Below, piece after piece: positions 55,720-64,000 of a stretch of DNA of 64,000 nt; position 1 is the stretch's first letter, and every line of letters starts with the position of its first letter. This DNA comes from Pollenia angustigena (lineage: Eukaryota > Arthropoda > Insecta > Diptera > Polleniidae), in contig OV884059.1 in the NCBI GenBank assembly GCA_930367215.1, forward strand, positions 155,804,511-155,868,510. Reading direction: 5' to 3'. Made by a program: the position numbers and the translations under genes. The notes under the pieces are model-generated. The model saw only the letters and a list, made by a program, of their open reading frames with translations. It ran no database searches and was not told the DNA's origin.

Positions 55720-57394
55720 ATGTAGATATTATGACATGTCAACAAATGATGTAGAATGAAACAAATCTTCTCCTGTAAAAGCAAAATGTATTGAGTAGGA
55801 GAGAATGCGGATACAAAATTTGATGGTCGGTAAATGCCTATTTTCTTAGCCATTTAAAAAACTTTTGTATTCTCATCATACCAGAGCTGTATTTTAAAGT
55901 AAACATTGGCAGCATTCAGGCCTTTTTCAAGAGAATTTCATAATATTTTGATTTTACAAAGTCGTAATACTTTGTATAACCATGTTAAGATGCCTTTATC
56001 AGCACTTACAAAGCAGCTCTTTTGTTAAATTTTGTTTAGCTGGGTACTTAAGCATTCAAATTAAAAAAGAAATAAAACTTTAAAAGCTTGTGGTACAAAT
56101 GTCCAGAAGTTCGTAAAATAGATTCAAAGCCAATTATCTTTTTCTCAAGCACATTTGATCTACGTTCACACTCTGAGTTTTTTTTTCAGAAAGTCTGAGT
56201 TTTTGGTGAGAAGGGAAAGTAATATGCCACAAACTTAGACTTTCTGAACCTGGACTAACCAACACAAGGTGTGACTTTTTGTTTGAGAAAAGCTAGAGTC
56301 TAGTCAACATTTTCAAACCAAGTAGAAACAGATTAAACTTTGCGTTGGTAGTGAAACTCTGAGCGTAAAATTACAAAGTAAGCGTTTTAATCTCATATAA
56401 CTTATTAGTTTCATCTCTCAGCATTGAATTCTTAATGCGTGCAAACGCGTGTTTGTCAAAGTTGGTTGTACAAACTTCAACAACAGCAGACAAGTAGGTA
56501 AAAAACGATTTGCTTGTTTTGTTTAGAAAAAAAAAAACGAAACAAGAAGAAAAACATACTTATTTTCATGTTTAAAAGTAAAAATTCCCATTCTATTTGT
56601 GAAATTAATAAGCTAAATAAATGAAATTTAAAGAAGAAACCATGGTGGGCATGATATTGGTGTATTATAACAAGGAGGCGATACAACAAAAGCGAAACAA
56701 ACATGTGTAAAAGCGGTAAGTAAATAAAACATAATAATATTCTTCTTCTTTCTTTGGGTTAAGTGTTTTAGGTTAGAATCAATCAACGAATTCGAGATTA
56801 AATCAACTTTATAAAATACTTGAATTCTCAATCTTTCTGGTCTTGATTTAAGAAAATTCGTACTTACCGTACTATTTATACCGCTTCGGATTTTCTTTTC
56901 AGTGTACTTTCAATGCTTTTCTTTTTGCACGTTTTTAAATTTTTTAGACTCTATTTACAATTCTTTTTTGTCAGAAAAACAAAAAATGTAGCCATACCGA
57001 ACCATAAATAAAAAATGGTCTTAATAGTTCTAACCAAATGGCCTTATTTTGCGCGTTTTTTAGTTAAGGGGTAAACGTTTTTTGGAGTTTCGGGCACTTA
57101 AAGAAAGGGACTAACTCTACCCCTAAAAGGGCTGTTGTCATCACGGATTTTTTTTGTGAAAATAAACAGATATGTGTGTCGTGAGCAATCTGACTTTTTG
57201 TGCCAGGAGGTTTTGTGAAAAAAGTGAGGTTTTGTGAGAAAAGTGACTTGTTGTGGTGGTGATAAGCCTTCAAAAATAGGCCATTTTTCACAGACTGCCC
57301 TGACTTTAACTCACTTCAAGATAGTAACACTGTATCGCTAGTTCTAGTCGGTGAAAAGAAAAGTATTTCTTTATATTTAGCCACTAAAGAACAT
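55720..57394. other. No gene; weak inverted pair
   Basis: TTCACACTCTGAGTTT near 56165 and GAAACTCTGAGCGTAAA near 56350 may be ends of a small MITE. A CACAGACTGCCCTG stretch (57289-57302) looks like one hAT-type end. Neither is certain. Confidence 0.35.
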
Positions 57395-57560
57395 TTCTTT
57401 TTAGGATTTGACTGGAGAAATATCATTCTTTCGTTAGCTTGAGCTGAGCTGGGCTAGAGAATTTTCTCTTCTTCGCTGGCTCCAGCTAGACTAAACGATT
57501 TTTTCTTATTCATTAACGCTAGAGTTTAGAATTTGTCCCCTTTATTAGCTTCAGCTAAAC
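57395..57560 (+). repeat. Outlying, diverged units of the 35-bp minisatellite
   Basis: TTCGCTGGCTCCAGCTAGAC (57472) and several TTCGTTAGCTTGAGC or TTAGCTTCAGCTAAAC variants match the unit of the arrays at 58.8 and 60.2 kb. Confidence 0.75.
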
Positions 57561-58789
57561 TTTACACAAAAGAAATCTCTGTTCTTCCTGACTTAAGAAA
57601 TTAATTAATAAAGACCTCATAGACAAACCTCTACTACTGATAAATAAAAATCAATAGAAATACCTTTAAAATCAAATTCCTAGACAATAAAATAGAAAAT
57701 TTTAACAAAATAAAAAACCAAATTAAATCATGCAAATATCTCACGTTTATGCAAATTTAAAAAAAATTAAATTGAAATAAGGTTTTTAATAAGCAGACAA
57801 GCTAAACACTCCACTACACAGATGTGAAAATGTGATGACAATTCACTGAAATACTTTCAATAAAAAATAAGCAGACAACAGACAAAACGCACAGTAAATT
57901 TAGTTTGAGCATGCGCGCGCGGATAACAAATTGGATAAAAATCAAAATCAAAAAAACCAAAAAAAAAACTTTTAAAATAAAAACGAAGAAACAAACAACA
58001 AGCAATAAATGACAAAATCTTATCGCTACTGGATTTCAGCAACTAACAATAAGAGCAATAAAACTTGTTGAGTGTTGAACAACAAACAAAAGTCATTGGC
58101 ACATAATTGAACAATTGAACAGTAAATTTTAAAAGCGTCTGCAGCAGCAGAAAAAAAAACAAACTGCCAGTAATTGGCGTGTAAGTGCTGGAATGACGTT
58201 GGAGTGTGACTGTTTGGTGTGTGAGTAAACGCACCTTTAATTTAAATTATGATAATGGAAGAGTTTTAAATTAAAAGCAGTCAGCCTACAATCAAAGGGG
58301 AGAAGGAGTGAGTTGCTTTTCTTTTAAAGCAAAAAAAAAAAAAAATAAACATTCAACAATTACAAACCATACAAATTATTATGCATCATTTTAACTACAA
58401 TTGTTGGTTTTTTTAACTCTCTTTCTTTTGTACACATCTTGACAACAAAAATTCCATTCATTGCATTACTTAAACATTTTTTTTTTTTTTTTCTTAATGT
58501 TTGAAACCGCCTAATTATGTTGCAATTCGTATTCATACAGTGTAAACGCGCCTTTTTTATTTAAAAACTTGCATTAAAATATTTTTTTTATTACTCATTT
58601 ACAATTTCGAAATTTTAAAAAGGGTTTGTCTTTCAGCCAAGCTTTTAATTTTTGTTTAATTAAAAAAAAATTAAAAAAAGAATTGATCATTATTTTATTA
58701 AAAGTTATAAATAAATAGGGAAATAATGACACAATATAAAACCAAAGATTTCGCTACATCCAGCTTAAGTAATGAAGAAGTAATAAGTC
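57561..58789. other. No gene recognised
   Basis: A and T tracts (58331-58346, 58478-58492). Open frames on the minus strand at 57814-58234 are Phe/Leu-rich and unsupported. Confidence 0.45.
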
Positions 58790-59206
58790 GCTCTTTTGGT
58801 AACTCAAGAAAGAATAAAGAAGATTCTCTTTCGAAAGCTCAGCCAGACTGAGGCAGTCTCTCGTTCGCTGGCTCCAGCTAGACTTAAAAAGTCTCTCTTT
58901 CGCTAGCTTCAGCTAGAGACTAAAGAACCTCTCTCTTTCGTAATCTCCAGCAAGACTAAAGAATCTATCTTTCATTAGCTCCAGCTTGACTATAGAAGTC
59001 TCTCTTTCGTTAGCTCCAGCTTGACTAAAGAAGTCTCTCTATCCTTTGCTCCAGCTAGACTAAAGAAGTCTCTCTTTCTTAAGCTCCAGCTAGGCTAAAG
59101 AAGTCTCTCCTTCCTTTGCTCCAGCTAGACTAAAGAAGTCTCTTTTTCGCTAATTCCAGCTAGACTAAAGTAGTCTCTATTTCGCTAGCTCCAGCTAGAC
59201 GTTTGA
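58790..59206 (+). repeat. 35-bp minisatellite, block A
   Basis: About twelve imperfect units of AAGAAGTCTCTCTTTCGC followed by TAGCTCCAGCTAGACTA. The TAGCTCCAGCTAG part is close to a palindrome. Units are more diverged than in block B. Confidence 0.92.
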
Positions 59207-60186
59207 AAATTTTTTTGATTTCTAAAAATTTTTTTACTGATTCAATCAATATTTTTGTTTGATTTTTATTTAACCAACAAAAATGTGGACAACTCTTCAA
59301 AAATTTAATAAGCGCGCTATTGGTTTGAGGTTTTCATAATTTTGTATGAAATATTTAACGCTCTTTAATGTTGTCGTCTTTTTGCATTTTTTTGTATTGA
59401 TTGTAAGCAACACTTCTTTATGTGAAATATAAGAACTACAACAAAAAACACATGCAGTCTATTTTTGGACGCTTTAAAAAAGTACAGCAATAAGAAAAAT
59501 GATAAAATAGCGTGACGAGGTTTGTAGTAAAAAAAACAACAAAAACAATAGCAGGTAAAAAAAACGTTTCATTTTTTTAAACAACAGAAAAAACATATAA
59601 TAAGAAACAAAATAAATTTTTGGTTGGTTTCAAAGTTGGTAAAAAAAAACAAAATCCCGTATTCAATTTTTTCAAATAGTTTGTTTAAATACATCAAATA
59701 CAAAAATAGAATGATGGCGGAAAACATATCGAGTCGGTCTGCCGCCGTTTTTGGTTACATTTCTTCTTCATTAGCAAAGGAAAGGATAAAGCAACAGTGA
59801 GTGATGAAGAAAAACACTGTGAGTATAAATATGACTTCGTTCAAAAATTATTCCAACAAAAAAATGTGTCTCAAAGCCAGCCGGCCGCTCTGCTCTGCTT
59901 CATCTTCGCCAACAGTGCTTGCTTGTGTGCGCGTCATTGCTTGTGCCAAAACTTTTTTGTTTGAATCAGCAAAATTATTTGTTTGAAATTTATATGAATT
60001 TCAGTAAACTTTTTGTTTGATTCTGTAAAATTATTTGTTTGAAAAAATCGGTGTTTTTTTTTCAATAAACTAAATGCAAATAAATTGTTTGAATATGCGA
60101 ATTTGTTTGTAGGACCGATTTTAGACAAAAAATTTTTTGATTCTACAAATTTTTTGTTTGAATTGGAAAAATAATTTTTTCTGTGA
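59207..60186. mobile_element. MITE splitting the minisatellite
   Basis: The right end, AATTATTTTTTCTGTGA (approximately), carries the family-type TTTTTTCTGTG terminus, but the left end is eroded. Around 59711-59790 it holds a block (ATGATGGCGGAAAACATATC) related to one in the MITEs at 43.3 and 61.9 kb. The flanks rejoin as minisatellite with only a few bases lost, so it inserted into an existing array. Confidence 0.55.
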
Positions 60187-60735
60187 AGTCTCGCTTTCGC
60201 TAGCTCCAGCTAGACTAAAAAAGTCTCTCTTTTGTTACCTCCAGCTAGACTGAAGTAGTATCTCTTTCGCTAGATCCAGCTAGACTAAAGAAGTCTGTCT
60301 TTCGCTAGCTCCAGCTAGACTAAAGAAGTCTGTCTTTCGCTAGCTCCAGCTAGACTAAAGAAGTCTGTCTTTCGCTAGCTCCAGCTAGACTAAAGAAGTC
60401 TGTCTTTCGCTAGCTCCAGCTAGACTAAAGAAGTCTCTCTTTCGCTAGACTAAAGAACTTTCTCTTTTGCTAGCTGCAGCTAGGCTAAGTCTCTCTTTCG
60501 CTAGCTCCAGCTATACCAAATAAGTCTCGCTTTCGCTATCTCTAGCTAGAAAAAAGAAGTCTCTCTTACGCTAGATTTAACTAGACTAAAAACCTCTCTT
60601 TAAAACGCAAGCAAGTCTGAACAAGTCTCTCCTAAGCCAGCTCCAGCTAGACTGAAAATATCTCCCCTACGCTAGTTTCGCCTTAAATAACAAATATTTC
60701 CTCTTACTCTTTCTCCAGCTAAACTAAAGAGGCTT
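60187..60735 (+). repeat. 35-bp minisatellite, block B
   Basis: About fifteen units. Four neighbours from 60293 on are identical and share the variant GTCTGTCTTTCGC, exactly 35 bp apart (60293, 60328, 60363, 60398). This points to recent local duplication or conversion. Confidence 0.95.
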
Positions 60736-61536
60736 TCTTTAGCTATTTGCCGTCCGCATATTAAATTTAAAATTGTGCCACAAAAGTTTCATTTATTATA
60801 AATAATTCTCTTTTGAAATAATAGAGGAAACACAAGCAAATAGATTTAAAAATTCTTTTGTCAACCAGTATCGACAAAAATTTCTCAATTCAGTTGAATA
60901 AATATACAATAACCACAGAAACATTTTGCATTTTTATTTAGTAACTGGAAATAAACTTTGAGGTTTGCTTAAAGAAACATAAAAAGGAATTCAGTAGATA
61001 TAGTTTGAAAACTTTTTCTGGTTCATATTTCTATAATACAAATCTTAAGCAAATACTACAGTTAAAAAAATAAATATTTAAAATCAAAAACAGTTTTTAC
61101 ACATACTGAAATAAATAAAGATTTCATTTGTTATTTAAATAACCCACTTGAAATGGTACTTAAAAGATAAGATGAGTTGTAACGTAAAAAACTTATCTTT
61201 CGTGAAAATTATGCAAATTTTTTTTAATTTTTTTATGGAAAAATCTAATTATTTATTGCTATAGCAATAAATGATTTCGTAGTTAAAATTCTCACATTTT
61301 TGTTAGGTAAATGTGGCAGATAAAAGAGACTGGTGGTGGCCGCAAGAGGTGTGACAAATGTAGGCAACTTAAAGAAATCTAGAGCAAAATTAATGTGCGA
61401 ACATAAATTTAGAAAAAAAAAAACGGTAACAAAGTTTTAATGCATACCTAAAAACAACTTATTATTATTATCATTTATAGTGACGGACATAATAATAGCA
61501 TCAGCAGTTTTCTTTTTAAGAAATATTTATTTACTA
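60736..61536. other. No gene recognised
   Basis: A+T-rich DNA with nothing supported. Confidence 0.45.
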
Positions 61537-62323
61537 CACACAGAAAAAAATCAATGTAAATTCGTTCAAAACAAGGTTGATTTGACATTTTTCAGTAGTG
61601 ATTTTGCTTCATTGTTGTTTCATGTTAATTTAACATGATTTTACAATAACATGCGAACAACATTTTTTTCTTTTAAAATAACTATAATTGATGTTAATTT
61701 AACATTGCAGTAAAGTTAGAGCAAAATGTCATGTATATTGAAATAACAGTCCGAATCACGTTGAATGAAAGTTATTTCAAGTTGAAACAACGTGAGTTTC
61801 ATGTAGAATCAAATTGGTTGGAGTGTGATATAACAGTGTGAAGTTAACATATGCATTTATTTAAGAATAATCAAAACACTTACCCTTTAACACATGTTTC
61901 ACTTATTTTGTATCTCCTTTGTTAACAGAAGCATCAGCAGAATGGCCCGATATGATTTTCGTCATCATTCTACTTTGAAAACTTGATGTACTATTTGACT
62001 AAATAATTTTAATTAAAAGAATACGGGAATTGTCTTCTTTTTATAACATATTTTAAACATGAAAATAAAAAAATGTATGTATGCAAGTTAATTTAACAAA
62101 ATAAACTTTTGATTTTAATATAAAACAGGTTTTTATGAATTCAATGTTGAACAATGTTATTTTAACAGTGAATAATATAAAATAAACGTGATTTAAGGTT
62201 ATTTTAATATTTTTCATTTAAAATTAATATGAAATAATGATAAATTTAATTTGCAGAAATTTACCATGATTCACAATCAACATTTCTCCATGTTATTTTA
62301 ACATTGGTATTTTTTTCTGTGTG
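61537..62323. mobile_element. TA-flanked MITE, TIR CACACAGAAAAAAAT, intact copy
   Basis: It starts CACACAGAAAAAAATCAATG and ends TATTTTTTTCTGTGTG, with TA on both sides. It is the inverse, uninterrupted counterpart of the element at 41694-43730 and lets the two nested hAT-like inserts there be placed exactly. On the minus strand near 61975-61870 it carries the shared ATGATGACGAAAATCATATC block and a donor-like GGGTAAGTG. Confidence 0.92.
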
Positions 62324-62362
62324 TAGAAGCGAAAAATACGATTTGTTTCATTTCTCTAGAGC

Positions 62363-62755
62363 TAAGTAAGGGTGGTCCAACCAAAACGCACGATTTTAAT
62401 TGCAAATAAAACGAAAAGATTTCAGAGAATTATCTTTATATTTTTTATTATTTTAGAAGGATCTAGACAATTATGTGTTAAACAAAATATCGGTTTAAAG
62501 CTCGCCACGGCTTCGGTGGCATACATCTATCCGATAGTCCATATTTTCAATGACTCTGAGACATAAATGAGGTTCAATGTCGTTAATGTACCGAATTATC
62601 TCATCCTTATGGTATATAATTGTTCTTATTGATGAAATATCCCAAAATAAAGAAGTCCAACGGTGTCAAATCACATGATGGTGGCGGACAATTAACATCG
62701 TTACGACGTGAGATAACACGGCCATTGACTTTCCCGCACAAAAGAGCAGTACGGT
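62363..62755 (-). pseudogene. mariner transposase C-terminal relic
   Basis: The minus strand reads VISRRNDVNCPPPSCDLTPL, then DFFILGYF (third catalytic Asp), then, after a frameshift, IINDIEPHLCLRVIENMDYR-type residues and CHRSRGELNRYF. The CDLTPLDFF..GY block is characteristic of mariner. The end GGGTGGTCCAAC near 62360 may be its 3' TIR. The 5' part is replaced by the hAT-type end at 62756. Confidence 0.8.
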
Positions 62756-62880
62756 CAGGGCTGCCAGATTTTACGATTTATCGTCATTTTGACGATTTTT
62801 TGTTCCGAAATTAGCAAAGTGCCGATTCGCTGATTTATTTCTAAAAAGTGACGATATTAGTCAGTCTCCAAAAAAGAAAA
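62756..62880. mobile_element. hAT-type single end, CAGGGCTGCCAGAT
   Basis: CAGGGCTGCCAGATTTTACG resembles the left end of the element at 5107 (CAGGGCTGTCAGAT), and CGATTTATCG-like words follow. No matching right end is seen, so it is a fragment. Confidence 0.5.
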
Positions 62881-63128
62881 CTTAATGTTTTTATATGTTT
62901 AGATATGAAGCAGCACAGAAAAAATCGCTTCATTTTTTGGGTTTTTTTTTCCTAAAAAATTTATGGGGAAAAGCAATTTTGTAATGGAAAAAACTGTTCA
63001 CGTTTTATTCACGATAAGGCTGATTAGTTAATGTATTTCTTTTTCTGCAAATGTAGAGGGAATTTTGAGTCTAGTCAATTTCGTAAAACATTACATTTTC
63101 TGACACGTTCGTTTTTTGATACTGGAAT

Positions 63129-63255
63129 GTTTACTGCCTGGTTTAAAAATAAGAAAGCAAAATTTCGTGTGAAAACAACAATAAAATTTGTTTTGTTTTT
63201 AATATAAATTCTCGCACGAAATTTTATTTCTATTTTCCAAAAACAGGCAGTTAAC
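63129..63255. mobile_element. 127-bp palindromic MITE, TIR GTTTACTGCCTG
   Basis: GTTTACTGCCTGGTTT mirrors AAACAGGCAGTTAAC. Inner arms AAGCAAAATTTCGTGTGA and TCGCACGAAATTTTATTT are also inverted. Confidence 0.75.
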
Positions 63256-63597
63256 AGCCGTTCCTAACCGCTTAGCTTAAACGTTTATATGCCATACCTA
63301 AGCAAGCGCCACTATTTGTTAACAATAGCGGCCAACTTCAGTTGACGCGCTGTCAAAATCGGATTTTCCAATTGCTAAGCGTTGACGCCACGCTGTTTAG
63401 AGATGCTTCATACAAATTGTATGTGCACGACAATTTTTGATAACTAGAAAACGAGTGGCGCTTTAGTGTATGTACAAAAAAATCTTTAAATGATTATTTC
63501 CAGAGTACAAAAATACAATTTTACACGTTGTTTATCTTTAGTCAAAACATCATCGAATGAACCTTTTGCGACTCTCTGCATAAAACATATTTTTAAA
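63256..63597. other. No gene recognised
   Basis: Somewhat G+C-richer, non-repetitive stretch. Nothing called. Confidence 0.4.
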
Positions 63598-64000
63598 AGC
63601 AAGTTAGATTGCTATATTCGGCTGTGCCGAATCTTTGATACCCTCCCTCCACCGACAGTTCGAATGTTTAAGGAGTAATATCCGTATGTTGTTATTATTA
63701 TCTTAAACTGTGACGATTTGTTATTAATTATGGTTTTAGGCGACCAAACTGTTTTCCGGTAGTAGGGTTTATATGGGGCCTAGGGTAAATTATGGACCGA
63801 TCATCACGAAATTTCACAGCGTCATTTATATTCCTTTAAAACTGTGACGTACCAATTTCTGTAATGCTAGCATTATTAATTATGGTTTTAGGTGTACTAA
63901 ACTGTTTTCCGGGAATAGGGTTTCTATGGGCCCTAGGGTAAATTATGTACCGATCTTCACGAAATTTCCCAGTATCATTTGTAGCCCTAAAAAACTGTGA
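63598..64000 (-). mobile_element. Helentron/DINE-like element, copy 5 (cut by window edge)
   Basis: Hairpin end first (TTCGGCTGTGCCGAA near 63617), then GATACCCTCC with a small CTCC duplication before CACC. At least two 153-bp units follow (CGATCATCAC near 63799 and CGATCTTCAC near 63953). It is closest to copy 4 in its unit variants. Confidence 0.85.

Noticed and set aside
56850..56885. TATAAATAG with a nearby donor on the minus strand
   Set aside because: Good TATA box by sequence, but the donor follows too closely and there is no open frame.
58790..60735. CRISPR-like array
   Set aside because: The 35-bp units are contiguous without unique spacers, and the sequence is eukaryotic; it is a minisatellite.

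Overview
This window looks like non-coding DNA from a large, repeat-rich dipteran genome, most likely a calyptrate fly (blowfly, house fly or stable fly type). That assignment is inference. It rests on the strong A+T bias, the mix of transposon families (CR1/Jockey-type LINEs, several mariner, Tc1 and pogo-like families, hAT-like elements, and Helentron/DINE-like elements carrying satellite arrays) and the absence of bacterial gene structure. I recognise no complete host gene. The long open frames are transposon relics; most others are chance frames in A+T-rich DNA.

Layout. 1-943: end of a Helentron-like element with a 153-bp tandem array. 4.5-6.4 kb: an inverted-repeat element split by a hAT-like insertion. 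7.15 kb and 15.12 kb: two possible host exons (+ strand). 7.7-8.2 kb: a 5'-truncated LINE with a 13-bp target duplication. 8.3-12.3 kb: a MITE that holds a nearly full-length but frameshifted LINE (- strand). 12.7-16.95 kb: a LINE relic, inverted-repeat elements and a three-unit repeat. 17.0-17.2 kb: a possible exon (- strand). 19.2-25.2 kb: MITEs, a long-TIR Mutator-like element, a promoter-like cluster at 21.68 kb and a broken hAT transposase. 25.5-29.1 kb: a long-TIR element and two Helentron-like copies in inverted orientation. 30.1-34.5 kb: a MITE, a Tc1 relic and two mariner elements. 36.5-38.4 kb and 41.0-44.3 kb: deeply nested transposons. 44.6-47.4 kb: a pogo-like MITE and Helentron-like copy 4. 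49.6-50.6 kb: a second truncated LINE. 51.6-55.7 kb: a Harbinger-like MITE, a decayed mariner, a second Helentron-like family and a large MITE. 57.4-60.7 kb: a 35-bp minisatellite split by a MITE. 61.5-64 kb: an intact MITE, a mariner relic and Helentron-like copy 5.

There is no operon-like cooperation here. What can be read is the order of insertion: target-site duplications and nesting allow events to be ranked in time. Several insertions can be dated relative to one another by comparison with an uninterrupted copy elsewhere in the window. The most informative items are the nested stack at 41-44 kb, an internal block shared by three MITEs, the array-length difference between two near-identical Helentron-like copies, and a few short exon-like stretches with good splice signals that need transcript evidence.
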